Below, one piece after another: positions 43,799 to 53,208 of a DNA stretch of 64,000 bases (its first letter is position 1; each line of letters begins with the position of its first letter). The notes beneath the pieces are model-generated. The model was not told the origin of the DNA and searched no databases. It worked only from the letters and a program-made list of their open reading frames with translations. The translations under genes and the position numbers were made by a program. The DNA is from JAJDXW01 sp965243335 (GTDB lineage Bacteria; Pseudomonadota; Gammaproteobacteria; HK1), in NCBI GenBank assembly GCA_965243335.1, contig OZ251545.1, forward strand, positions 1,736,001-1,800,000, in the 5' to 3' direction.

Positions 43799-44419
43799 AT
43801 GCGGCATTACGAGGTCGTGTTCCTGGTCCATCCGGACCAGAGCGAGCAGGTTCGCGCGATGGTGGACCGCTACCGGTCGCTCATCGAGTCCGACGGCGGC
43901 CGGGTCCACCGGCTCGAGGACTGGGGCCGCCGCCAGCTCGCCTATCCCATCGAGAAGGTGCACAAGGCGCACTACGTGCTGATGAACGTCGAGTGCAGCA
44001 AGCCCGTCCTCGACGAGCTGGAGTCGAACTTCCGCTTCAACGACGCGGTCCTTCGCAACCTCGTGATGGCTCGCCGCGAGGCGGTGACCGAGGAGTCCGC
44101 GATGGCGAAGGCCAAGGAAGAGAAGGGCCCGCGCGACCGCTCGCGCCGCCGCGGCGACGGCGACCGGCGGGGAGAGCGCCGGTCCGACGGCGGGCGGAGG
44201 TCCGACGGCGCCCGGCGGGCCGGCGCCGGCGCCGACTCCGGCGGAAGCGACCGGTCGGAGCCGCCCGGTGACCGGAAAGGGTCCGGGAGCCCCGCGCCCG
44301 TCCGCGAACCCCCTGCCGCGCCCGCTGTCGAGGCGGCCCCCGCCTTGGCGGCCCCCGCTGAGGCGAGTCCCGCCGAGGCGGAGGCCCCCGTCGAAGAACC
44401 GCAAACCGGGAGGTCCTGA
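43799..44419 (+). CDS. rpsF: 30S ribosomal protein S6 with long disordered tail
   Basis: This is a 206-residue protein. Residues 1 to about 95 are ordinary S6 (MRHYEVVFLVHPDQSEQVRA, the DWGRRQLAYPIEKVHKAHYV region, FRFNDAVLRNLVM), which pairs with S18 on the 30S platform. The remaining 110 residues are low complexity: first Arg/Asp/Gly-rich (DRSRRRGDGDRRGERR), then Pro/Ala/Glu-rich (PAEASPAEAEAPVEE). E. coli S6 is about 131-135 residues with a short Glu tail, so this extension is unusually long. The ATG follows AAGGAGG at ideal spacing. It is first gene of rpsF-rpsR-DUF2232-rplI-dnaB-alr. Confidence 0.97.
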   Translation: MRHYEVVFLVHPDQSEQVRAMVDRYRSLIESDGGRVHRLEDWGRRQLAYPIEKVHKAHYVLMNVECSKPVLDELESNFRFNDAVLRNLVMARREAVTEESAMAKAKEEKGPRDRSRRRGDGDRRGERRSDGGRRSDGARRAGAGADSGGSDRSEPPGDRKGSGSPAPVREPPAAPAVEAAPALAAPAEASPAEAEAPVEEPQTGRS

Positions 44420-44421
44420 GC

Positions 44422-44652
44422 ATGGCCCGCTACAGCCGCCGCCGGCGCTACTGCCGGTTCACCGCCGAAGGCGTGAAGGAGATCGACTACAAGGACCTGA
44501 ACACCCTGCGGCAGTACATCACCGAGACCGGCAAGATCGTCCCGAGCCGCATCACCGGCACCCGGGCGCGCCCCCAGCGGCAGCTTGCCCGGGCCATCAA
44601 GCGGGCCCGTTTCCTCGCGCTCCTTCCGTACAGCGACGCCCACCGGACCTGA
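44422..44652 (+). CDS. rpsR: 30S ribosomal protein S18
   Basis: This 76-residue protein has the S18 core IDYKDLNTLRQYITETGKIV and ITGTRARPQRQLARAIKRAR, of normal length. It starts 2 bp after the rpsF stop, so the S6/S18 partners are made together. The next 244 bp (44,653-44,896) contain only GC-rich sequence with a repeated GGCCC run and no convincing gene. Confidence 0.97.
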   Translation: MARYSRRRRYCRFTAEGVKEIDYKDLNTLRQYITETGKIVPSRITGTRARPQRQLARAIKRARFLALLPYSDAHRT

Positions 44653-44896
44653 AGCGCCCGGAATCCGTCCGGCTCGCCGAGGCTCCGAACATGAACGCGC
44701 AGCGCACCCGCCGCGAGGGGGCGGCCCCGCCTTCCGCCGGGCCGGAAGGGCGGCCGGCCCGGCCCGGCCCGGCCGCCGTCCGGGGCGGGAGCGGGTCGCC
44801 GGGCCGCATGGCGTTGCGCCCGCCCCCCGGCCGGAACGGGCCTTCCCGCCTCGGGGCGCCGCCGACCCCCGGCTCCTGATCCCGGCGGCGAGCGCG

Positions 44897-45820
44897 GTGC
44901 GTTCCGTCCTCACCTTCGTGATGCGGGGGCGGGTGCACGTCGTGACCGCGTGCGCCGTCTGCTCCGTATTCTCCCTTCTCCCGCTCCTCTTCTTGTTCAA
45001 CTACGTGAGCGGCGCCCTGATCGGTCTCGCGGCCCTGCGCAACGGCGCGGCCGAAGGGGCGCTCGTCCTGCTCGGCTCGACGGTGCTGGCCGGGGCGTTC
45101 ATGTACGCCGCGATCGACACCTTCCGTCCGGCTATCTTCCTCGCCCTCATGAGCTGGGTCCCGCTCTGGGCGCTCGCGGTCGTGCTGAGGCAGACCCGCT
45201 CCCAGGGTGCGGCCCTCGCCGCGGGAGGCCTCCTCCTCGCCGCCGCGATCGTCGCCGCGCGGCTCTACCTGGGGGATCCCGCGGTCTGGTGGACGGAGGC
45301 CCTCGAAGGGTTCTTCTCCCGGTTCTCGTTCCCCGGCGACTGGGGGCCCTTCATCGACAATATCGCCCCCCTCATGACCGGGGTCGTGGCCGCGGGAGCG
45401 CTGCTCGGCCTCGCGGTGACCCTGATGCTCGCGCGCTGGTGGCATGCGGTGCTCGACCGGCCGGGCGGCTTCGGCGAGGAGTTCCGGGCCCTGCGGATGC
45501 CGGGGTACTCGGGGTACGCGGCCCTCGCGCTCTGCGCCCTCGCGTGGCTCGGCGCCGGGTGGATCTCCGCTCTCGCCTTCGAGTGGCTGATGCTCCTGAT
45601 CGTGCTCTTCGGTCTCCAGGGGATCGCGCTCGTCCACTACGTGGTCAAGCGGCGGAACGCCTCGGTCGCGTGGCTCGCCGGGCTGTACGTGGCGCTCGCG
45701 ATCATGCCGCAGCCGGCGTCGGGGGTCGTCGTCGGCCTCGCGCTCGCCGGGCTCTCCGATACGTGGGTCGACTACCGGAGGCGCTTCGGCATGGGCGGAA
45801 ACCTGCCGGCCGGGCAGTAG
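44897..45820 (+). CDS. DUF2232 integral membrane protein (YybS-like)
   Basis: This 307-residue multi-spanning membrane protein has about eight hydrophobic segments, for example ACAVCSVFSLLPLLFLFNYV, LALMSWVPLWALAVVL and LLIVLFGLQGIALVHYVV. The opening LTFVMRGRVHVV matches the family's usual start, so the GTG at 44897 is preferred; the GTG at 44918 and ATG at 44921 are alternatives. DUF2232 genes sit between rpsR and rplI in many gammaproteobacteria, and their function is not established. The 200-bp gap to rplI holds no gene. Confidence 0.8.
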   Translation: MRSVLTFVMRGRVHVVTACAVCSVFSLLPLLFLFNYVSGALIGLAALRNGAAEGALVLLGSTVLAGAFMYAAIDTFRPAIFLALMSWVPLWALAVVLRQTRSQGAALAAGGLLLAAAIVAARLYLGDPAVWWTEALEGFFSRFSFPGDWGPFIDNIAPLMTGVVAAGALLGLAVTLMLARWWHAVLDRPGGFGEEFRALRMPGYSGYAALALCALAWLGAGWISALAFEWLMLLIVLFGLQGIALVHYVVKRRNASVAWLAGLYVALAIMPQPASGVVVGLALAGLSDTWVDYRRRFGMGGNLPAGQ

Positions 45821-46016
45821 GCGGGACGGAGCGGCAGGCGGACGGGGCAGTAGTCGGGACGGGTCGGGCAACCGGCAGGCAGGCGATTGGAAGATCAGGC
45901 GGAGAGGGGCCGGCCCGGTTCCGGCTGCGCCGGCTCGGAACATGCGAACTGGTGACGGCGACCGGATCGCGGGGTGAATCGGCAGTCCGGGAGCGACGCC
46001 CGGCGAGGGAGAGGTG

Positions 46017-46679
46017 ATGGAGGTCATTCTGCTGGAGCGGATCGCGGGTCTCGGCGGGCTCGGCGACCGTGTGGACGTGAAGCCCGGCTACGCCCGGAAC
46101 TACCTGGTGCCCCAGGGCAAGGCGCTGTCGGCCACGGAGCGCAACATCGTGCGCTTCGAGGAGCGCCGGGCCGAGCTCGAGCGCCAGGCCGCGGACGAGG
46201 TGGTCCGCGCCGAGCGGCGGAGCCAGGACCTCGCGGCCCTCGACCTCGTCATCGCCCGCCGGGCGGGCGGCGAAGGCCGGCTCTTCGGCTCGGTCGGGAT
46301 CATCGACGTCGCGGAGGCGGCGACGGAGGCGGGGGTCGAGGTGCGGCGCAACGAGGTGCGGATGCCGGACGGCCCGATCCGGCAGACGGGGCGGTACGAG
46401 GTTGCGGTCCGGGTCCACCCCGACGTCGAGGCGGCGGTGCGGGTCGCGGTCGTGCCCATGGGCGGCTCGGTCGAGGACCTGGACGGGCCTTCCGACGAAG
46501 CCGACGAGTTCGATGAGGCGGATGAATTCGACGAGCTGGACGAAGCCGGCGAGTTCGAAGGGGCCGGCGAGCCGGCGGAGGACGAGGGTCCCGGCGCCGA
46601 CGAGGCCGAGGGAGCGCCTCCCGCCGGCGAATCCGGCTCGCCCGCCGGAGCCGATGCCGCCGAGGAGACGGACCGATAG
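46017..46679 (+). CDS. rplI: 50S ribosomal protein L9 with acidic tail
   Basis: This is a 220-residue protein. Residues 1 to about 148 are standard L9: EVILLERIAGLGGLGDRVDV, GYARNYLVPQGKAL, the connecting helix, and a C-terminal domain with GRLFGSVGIIDVAEAA. The remaining 70 residues are almost only Asp/Glu/Ala/Gly/Pro, built on a short DEADEFDEADEFDELDEAGE type repeat. E. coli L9 has 149 residues, so this tail is exceptional and mirrors the tail on S6 in the same operon. The ATG at 46017 is preceded by GAGGGAGAGG; a GTG one codon earlier is a possible alternative. Confidence 0.97.
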   Translation: MEVILLERIAGLGGLGDRVDVKPGYARNYLVPQGKALSATERNIVRFEERRAELERQAADEVVRAERRSQDLAALDLVIARRAGGEGRLFGSVGIIDVAEAATEAGVEVRRNEVRMPDGPIRQTGRYEVAVRVHPDVEAAVRVAVVPMGGSVEDLDGPSDEADEFDEADEFDELDEAGEFEGAGEPAEDEGPGADEAEGAPPAGESGSPAGADAAEETDR

Positions 46680-46779
46680 GCTCCGGTATGGCGCTCGACC
46701 CTTCGACGGCGCGGCGCGGGGCGGCTCCGCCCCCTCCGCGGCCTGAAGCGCTCCGGCGCTCCCGCCCGGGAGGCCGCTA

Positions 46780-48156
46780 GTGGCCGCCGCCCCGCCCGCG
46801 GTCCACTCCGAGACCGCCCGCCTGCGGGTCCCGCCGAACTCGATCGAGGCGGAGCGCGCGGTGCTCGGCGGCCTGATCCTCGACGCTTCGGGCTGGGACC
46901 GGGTGGCGGACCGGGTCCGGGAAGAGGACTTCTACCGGCGCGACCACCAGCTCGTCTTCCGCGCCATCGCCTCCCTCATCGACGCGAACCACCCCTGCGA
47001 CGTCCTGACCGTCTCCGAGTGGCTCGACGCGCAGGGCGACGCGAAGGTGGAAGGCGGCCTCGCCTACGTCGGAGAGCTCGCGGAGAGCACCCCGAGCGCG
47101 GCGAACGTGGCCGCCTACGCCGACATCGTGCGCGAGCGCGCGGTGCTGCGCGAGCTGATCGGGGCCGGGTCCGCGATCGCGGACCGGGCCTACCGGACGG
47201 AAGGGCGGCCGGTCAGGGAGCTGCTGGAGGACTCGGAGCAGCTCGTCTACGCCATCGGCGACCGCCGCCGGACGTCCGGCGGGCCGGAGGCGATCCGCGA
47301 CGTCCTCGTCGGGGTGATGGAGCGGATCGACGAGCTGCACCACGCCGAAGGCCAGCTCACCGGGGTCCCGACCGGGTTCATCGATCTCGACCGGCTCACC
47401 GCCGGGCTCCAGCCGGGCGACCTCATCGTCGTGGCGGGCCGCCCTTCGATGGGAAAGACCGCGCTCGCCCTCAACCTGGTGGAGAGCGCGGCCATCCGAT
47501 CCAAGCTCGCGGCCGTCGTGTTCAGCCTGGAGATGTCGTCGGAGCAGCTCACCATGCGGTTCATGTCGTCCCTCGGCCGTATCGACGCGCACAAGATCCG
47601 GACCGGGAACCTCGACGATGCGGACTGGCCCCGCCTCACCACCGCGATGACGATGCTCAACGAGTCCCGGATCTTCCTCGACGACAGCGGCGACCTGACC
47701 CCGACCGAGCTCCGCGCCCGCTGCCGGCGCCTGAAGCGCGAGCACGACATCGGGATGGTCGTCGTCGACTACCTCCAGCTCATGCACGTGCCCGGCACGT
47801 CGGAGAACCGGGCGACCGAGATCTCCGAGATCTCGCGCTCGCTCAAGGCGCTCGCGCGGGAGCTGGGGGTGCCGGTGGTCGCCCTGTCGCAGCTCAACCG
47901 AAGCCTCGAGACGCGCGCGAACCGGCGGCCCATGCTCTCCGACCTGCGCGAGTCGGGCGCGATCGAGCAGGACGCGGACGTCATCCTGTTCATCTACCGC
48001 GACGAGGTCTACAACGAGGAGAGCGACAGCAAGGGCAAGGCCGAGATCATCATCGGCAAGCAGCGCAACGGCCCGACCGACACCGTCACCCTGACCTTCC
48101 TCGGCCCGATCGCGAAGTTCGAGAACCACGCCCCGGGCTACGGCCCGGATCGGTGA
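46780..48156 (+). CDS. dnaB: Replicative DNA helicase DnaB
   Basis: This is the 458-residue hexameric replication-fork helicase. The N-terminal domain (VPPNSIEAERAVLGGLILDA) is followed by the RecA-like motor with Walker A GRPSMGKTAL (about residues 224 to 233), the VVFSLEMSSEQLTMRFMSS motif, Walker B MVVVDYLQLM, and VVALSQLNRSLE. No intein interrupts the motor. It begins with GTG, preceded by GGGAGG. Its position after rplI and before alr is the usual proteobacterial order. The 100 bp before it include a GGGGCGGCTCCGCCCC hairpin. Confidence 0.97.
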   Translation: MAAAPPAVHSETARLRVPPNSIEAERAVLGGLILDASGWDRVADRVREEDFYRRDHQLVFRAIASLIDANHPCDVLTVSEWLDAQGDAKVEGGLAYVGELAESTPSAANVAAYADIVRERAVLRELIGAGSAIADRAYRTEGRPVRELLEDSEQLVYAIGDRRRTSGGPEAIRDVLVGVMERIDELHHAEGQLTGVPTGFIDLDRLTAGLQPGDLIVVAGRPSMGKTALALNLVESAAIRSKLAAVVFSLEMSSEQLTMRFMSSLGRIDAHKIRTGNLDDADWPRLTTAMTMLNESRIFLDDSGDLTPTELRARCRRLKREHDIGMVVVDYLQLMHVPGTSENRATEISEISRSLKALARELGVPVVALSQLNRSLETRANRRPMLSDLRESGAIEQDADVILFIYRDEVYNEESDSKGKAEIIIGKQRNGPTDTVTLTFLGPIAKFENHAPGYGPDR

Positions 48157-48163
48157 CGCGCTG

Positions 48164-49297
<1,134 letters not shown>

Positions 49298-49312
49298 GCC
49301 CGCGGACAGGGC

Positions 49313-49825
49313 GTCCTGGGAACGCTTGTGTCTCGCCCGCATTCTTTCCCGGCGCTTCATTTCGGTCCGCTGCGGGCGGGACGCCCGCGTTCCCAGGAGC
49401 GTCCGCGCGTAAGCGCCGCCGTGGGGCGAAATCCGCCCAAAGTCCCCTCGAACCGGCCCCAGGCCGAGGAACAACGCCGCCCCTGCGGGGCAAGAATATC
49501 TCGAACCCGAGGCATGTGCGCGGTGGGGATTTCCCCCAAGCATGCCTCTCGCGGACATCCTTGGGAACGGGGCGTCCTGGGAACGTTTGTGTCCCGCCCG
49601 CTCTGGTCGCTCCCGTGCCCTCAGAACCGTCATTCCCGCGAAAGCGGGAATCCATGTGTCCTGGGAACGCTTGTGTCTCGCCCGCATTCTTTCCCGGGTG
49701 CTCCCCCCTGTGCGGGCGGGACACAAGCGTTCCCAGGACGCCCGCGTTCCCAGGGACGCACTTGCGCAAGCGCCGCCGCAGGATGAAATCAGCACTCTCC
49801 ACATCAACCGCTTGCGAACAGCGAA
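49313..49825. repeat. Interspersed palindromic repeats, double copy 4
   Basis: Two cores are present: 49313-49397 and 49659-49738, each with TCCTGGGAACGCTTGTGTCT arms. Between them lie inverted flanking modules (AAAGTCCCCTCGAACCGGCC, GAATATCTCGA, GAGGCATGTGCGCGGTGGGG), partial arms and a dRS3-like palindrome. An inverted terminal module (GCTTGCGAACAGCGAACGCG) near 49,808-49,830 runs into the DUF192 gene. This fills the whole gap between alr and DUF192, and no gene was found in it. Confidence 0.8.
49632..49651. repeat. dRS3-like 20-bp palindrome, copy 2
   Basis: ATTCCCGCGAAAGCGGGAAT is the reverse complement of copy 1 apart from the palindromic core. It lies inside the repeat cluster after alr. 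Confidence 0.7.
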
Positions 49826-50337
49826 CGCGCCTCGGGGCCGACCCTCATCGCTCCGGGTCCGGCGCCCGGGGCCGCTCCCGGTGGGCCGCCTTCCTTCCGC
49901 GGCTCGCGTTCCTCGCGCTGCTCGCACTCTCCGCGACCGCCGCGCGGGCGGAGCCCGTCTGCCTCGACCTCGCGGGCGGCGCCGCGCACCGCTACGAGGT
50001 GGAGCTCGCCGCGACCCCCGAGGCGCGGGCGCAGGGCCTCATGTTCCGGCGCACCCTCGCGCCGCGGGCCGGGATGCTGTTCGACTTCGGCCGGGACGAG
50101 GTCGCCCGGATGTGGATGAAGAACACGTTCATCCCCCTCGACATGGTGTTCGTCGACCGCGGCGGCGTGGTGCGGCGCATCGTCCGCAACGCGCGGCCCC
50201 GCTCCCTCGACACGATCTCCTCGCGGGTTCCGGTGCGCGCGGTGCTGGAGCTGAACGGAGGCGAGGCGGAGCGGATCGGCCTCGCGGCCGGCGACCGGCT
50301 CCGCCACCCGGTGTTCGGAACGCGGTGCGATAATTGA
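49783..50337 (+). CDS. DUF192 periplasmic protein, N-terminus partly repeat-derived
   Basis: This is a 184-residue protein. Residues about 35 to 55 form a signal peptide (FLPRLAFLALLALSATAARA, cleavage before EPVCLDL). The mature part has the DUF192 core: YEVELAATPEARAQGLMFRR, GMLFDFGRDEVARMWMKNTF, PLDMVFVDRGGVV and VRAVLELNGG. DUF192 proteins are small, mostly periplasmic and functionally undefined. The only in-frame ATG (49783) lies inside the interspersed repeat, so the first 30 or so residues are encoded by repeat DNA and the original start seems to have been overwritten. It is followed at 28 bp by the ggt-like gene. Confidence 0.85.
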   Translation: MKSALSTSTACEQRTRLGADPHRSGSGARGRSRWAAFLPRLAFLALLALSATAARAEPVCLDLAGGAAHRYEVELAATPEARAQGLMFRRTLAPRAGMLFDFGRDEVARMWMKNTFIPLDMVFVDRGGVVRRIVRNARPRSLDTISSRVPVRAVLELNGGEAERIGLAAGDRLRHPVFGTRCDN

Positions 50338-50365
50338 GCCTCCCCCGGCGTTCCGGACCGTCTCC

Positions 50366-52003
50366 ATGAACCTCGATCTCGACCTCGACCACCTTCCCTG
50401 GCCCTCCCGCCGCGAGCCCGTCTTCGCGGCCAACGGCGCGGTCGCGACCAGCCAGCCGCTCGCGGCCCAGGCGGGGCTCGACGTGCTGCGCGCCGGGGGC
50501 AACGCGGTGGACGCGGCGTGCGCCGCGGCCGTCGCCCTCACCGTCGTGGAGCCGACCTCCAACGGCATCGGCGGGGACCTCTTCGCCCTCGTGTGGGACG
50601 GGTCGAAGCTGCACGGGCTCAACAGCTCGGGGCGGGCGCCGCGGGCGCTCGACGCGGGCCGCATCCGCGGGCTCGGCCACGCCGAGATGCCGGAGCTGGG
50701 CTGGCTCCCGGTGACCGTCCCCGGCATTCCGGCCGGCTGGCAGGCCCTGCTGGAACGGTTCGGGAGGGCGGACCGGGAGCGGGTCTACCGCGCCGGCATC
50801 GGGTACGCGCGGGACGGCTTCCCGGTCTCGCCGGTCGTCGCGGACTCGTGGGCGCGTTTCCTCCAGAGGATCGACGGCCCCGCCCGGACGAGTGAGCTCG
50901 GGCCGCAGCTCGCGGGCTGGGGGGCCGTGTTCGCCCGCGACGGCCGCACCCCCGCGACCGGGGAGCGCTGGCGCCTCCCCGACCACGCCCGCACCCTCGA
51001 GACCCTCGCCCGCGAGGGCGCGTCCGCGCTCTACGAGGGGCCGCTCGGCGAGGCGGTGGTCGGCTTCGCCGCCCGCACCGGCGGCTACCTCACCGCCGAC
51101 GACCTCGCCGCGCACCGGGCCGACTGGGTGGAGCCGATCCACGCCCCGTACCGGGGCTGCGAGGTCTGGGAGATCCCGCCGAACGGGCAGGGGATCGCCG
51201 CGCTCATGGGGCTCTCCATCCTGGAGGGGTTCGACCTCGCCCGCCATCCCCACGTGAGCGCCGAGAGCTGGCATCTCGGGATGGAGGCGATGAAGCTCGC
51301 CTTCGCGGACGCCCACCGCTACGTGGGCGACCCGGACTTCACGGACGTGCCGGTGGCGGAGATGCTGAGCGCGGACTACGCGGCCGCCCGGCGCGCCCTC
51401 ATCGGCGAGCGGGCGCTCCCCCGCGAGCCGGGCCGGCTCGCCTCGGGCGGCACGGTATACCTCTGCGCCGCCGACCGGGACGGGATGATGGTGAGCCTCA
51501 TCCAGTCCAACTACCACGGGTTCGGGAGCGGCATCGTGGTTCCGGGGACCGGCATCGCCCTCCACAACCGCGGGCTCGGGTTCACCCTGGAGGAGGGCCA
51601 CCCGAACGAGTACGCGCCGGGCAAGCGCCCGTTCCACACCATCATCCCCGCCTTCCTGACCCGGGGCGGGCGCCCCGTCGGGCCGTTCGGGGTGATGGGG
51701 GCGCCGATGCAGCCCCAGGGCCACATCCAGGTCGTGGTGGGGACCCTCGACCACGGTCTCAACCCGCAGGCGGTGCTCGACGCCCCCCGCTGGCGGGTCC
51801 TCGACGGCCTCGACGCGGTGATCGAGCCCGGGGCCGGGGAGGAGGTCCGCCGCGGCCTCGCCGCCCGCGGCCACCGTCTGGCGGCGCCGGACCCGGGCGA
51901 GACCTACCAGTTCGGCCGCGGCCAGATCATCTGGGCCCTCGACGACGGGGTGTACGCGGCGGGGAGCGACCCCCGGGCGGACGGCCTCGTCGCGGGCTGG
52001 TAG
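50366..52003 (+). CDS. Gamma-glutamyltransferase family protein
   Basis: This 545-residue Ntn-hydrolase family proenzyme cleaves gamma-glutamyl bonds (glutathione or related compounds). The large-subunit part has ATSQPLAAQAGLDVLRAGGN and EPTSNGIGGDLFALVW. The predicted self-cleavage nucleophile is T363 in SGGTVYLCAADRDG, and the small subunit contains NYHGFGSGIVVPGTG, LHNRGLGF and PGKRPFHTIIPAF. No signal peptide is present, so it is probably cytoplasmic, like YwrD-type members. It reads in the same direction as the enolase-family gene 65 bp downstream, suggesting a shared catabolic role, but the substrate is unknown. Confidence 0.92.
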   Translation: MNLDLDLDHLPWPSRREPVFAANGAVATSQPLAAQAGLDVLRAGGNAVDAACAAAVALTVVEPTSNGIGGDLFALVWDGSKLHGLNSSGRAPRALDAGRIRGLGHAEMPELGWLPVTVPGIPAGWQALLERFGRADRERVYRAGIGYARDGFPVSPVVADSWARFLQRIDGPARTSELGPQLAGWGAVFARDGRTPATGERWRLPDHARTLETLAREGASALYEGPLGEAVVGFAARTGGYLTADDLAAHRADWVEPIHAPYRGCEVWEIPPNGQGIAALMGLSILEGFDLARHPHVSAESWHLGMEAMKLAFADAHRYVGDPDFTDVPVAEMLSADYAAARRALIGERALPREPGRLASGGTVYLCAADRDGMMVSLIQSNYHGFGSGIVVPGTGIALHNRGLGFTLEEGHPNEYAPGKRPFHTIIPAFLTRGGRPVGPFGVMGAPMQPQGHIQVVVGTLDHGLNPQAVLDAPRWRVLDGLDAVIEPGAGEEVRRGLAARGHRLAAPDPGETYQFGRGQIIWALDDGVYAAGSDPRADGLVAGW

Positions 52004-52028
52004 CGGCGCGATTGCCGGCGGTTTCCGG

Positions 52029-52048
52029 ATTCCCGCCTGCGCGGGAAC
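52029..52048. repeat. dRS3-like palindrome, copy 3
   Basis: ATTCCCGCCTGCGCGGGAAC follows the ATTCCC-N8-GGGAA(T/C) pattern. It lies only 20 bp before the enolase-superfamily start, just upstream of its AGGAG, so it could affect messenger stability or translation. Confidence 0.55.
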
Positions 52049-52068
52049 GACCGAGGAGAACGAGCGGA

Positions 52069-53151
52069 ATGATCATCGAAGACGTGCGCGTCTCGCTGCT
52101 GCGGGCGCCGTGGGTCGAGCAGCCCGGATTCTTCGCCCACTACGAGCGTGACCGCGAGATCCTGGTGCTCGAGGTGGAGACCCGGTCGGGCCTCGTCGGG
52201 CTCGGATACCAGCTCTATCTCCGCGAGGGGTTCCGGACGACCGCCGCCTGCATCGAGGAGGTGATGGCGCCGCGCATCCTCGGGCGGAACGCATCGGAGA
52301 TCGAGGCGATCTGGCGCGACCTCTGGTCGACCACCGTCGCGGACGGGCGGGGGGGCGCCCAGGTGCTCGCGCTCTCCGCGATCGACGTGGCCCTGTGGGA
52401 CGTCGTCGGCCAGCGGGCCGGGCTGCCCCTGCACCGCCTCTGGGGCCACTACCGGAGCGAGGTCCCCGCCTACGGGTCGGGGTGCTGGCGCGGGCTCGGC
52501 GGGGAGGGGATGGCGGAGAAGGCGCGGCGTTTCGTCGATGCCGGCTACCGGGCGGTCAAGATGCAGGTCGGCCACCTGTGGTCCGAGGCCGAGGACGTGG
52601 AGAACGTGCGCCGGGTGCGCGAGGCGGTCGGGCCGGAGGTCGACGTGATGGTCGACGTCAACATGGCGTGGACCGCGGACCAGGCGATCCTCATGGGGCG
52701 CAAGTTCGAGCCGTATGGGATCTACTGGCTGGAAGAGCCGGTATCCCCGGAAGATTTTCGTGGCTATTTCCGGATCGCCGAAGCCCTCGATACCCGGGTG
52801 GTGGGGGGCGAGAGCCACTTCACCCGCTACGACCTGCGCCCCTTCTTCGAGCATCCGGGGGTTCCGATCCTCCAGCCGGACGTGGTCCGGGGCGGGCTCA
52901 CCGAGCTGCGCAAGATCGCCGCCCTCGCCGACACGTGGGGGATGACGATCGCCCCCCACCTCTACCCGGAGCTGATGATCCAGCTCATGGCGTCGATCCC
53001 GAACGGGCTCGTCCTGGAGGACATGGGCCTCCTCGACGACCTCTGGGTCGAGTGGGCGAAGCCGGTCCGCGGCACGGTGACCGCCCCCGAGACCCCCGGC
53101 CACGGCCTCCGGATCCGCCCCGAGTTCCTGCGCGACTTCCGGGTGACCTGA
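52069..53151 (+). CDS. Mandelate racemase / muconate-lactonizing (enolase superfamily) enzyme
   Basis: This is a 360-residue protein. The N-terminal capping domain (MIIEDVRVSLLRAP...) precedes a TIM barrel. Expected catalytic positions are visible: K164 in VKMQVG (a K-x-Q pattern); metal ligands D196 in VDVN, E222 in LEEP and E248 in GGESHF; and H297 in APHLYPEL as the likely general base/acid. The pattern is that of sugar-acid dehydratases or racemases of the MR subgroup, and the substrate cannot be fixed from sequence alone. The start at 52069 is supported by AGGAG upstream. It lies after the gamma-glutamyltransferase gene and converges with the SDR gene. Confidence 0.9.
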   Translation: MIIEDVRVSLLRAPWVEQPGFFAHYERDREILVLEVETRSGLVGLGYQLYLREGFRTTAACIEEVMAPRILGRNASEIEAIWRDLWSTTVADGRGGAQVLALSAIDVALWDVVGQRAGLPLHRLWGHYRSEVPAYGSGCWRGLGGEGMAEKARRFVDAGYRAVKMQVGHLWSEAEDVENVRRVREAVGPEVDVMVDVNMAWTADQAILMGRKFEPYGIYWLEEPVSPEDFRGYFRIAEALDTRVVGGESHFTRYDLRPFFEHPGVPILQPDVVRGGLTELRKIAALADTWGMTIAPHLYPELMIQLMASIPNGLVLEDMGLLDDLWVEWAKPVRGTVTAPETPGHGLRIRPEFLRDFRVT

Positions 53152-53208
53152 GCCGGCGCCGGAGCCGTCGCCTGCCCGCCGCCGAGGCCCGCGGGCGGGG
53201 GCCGCGGC

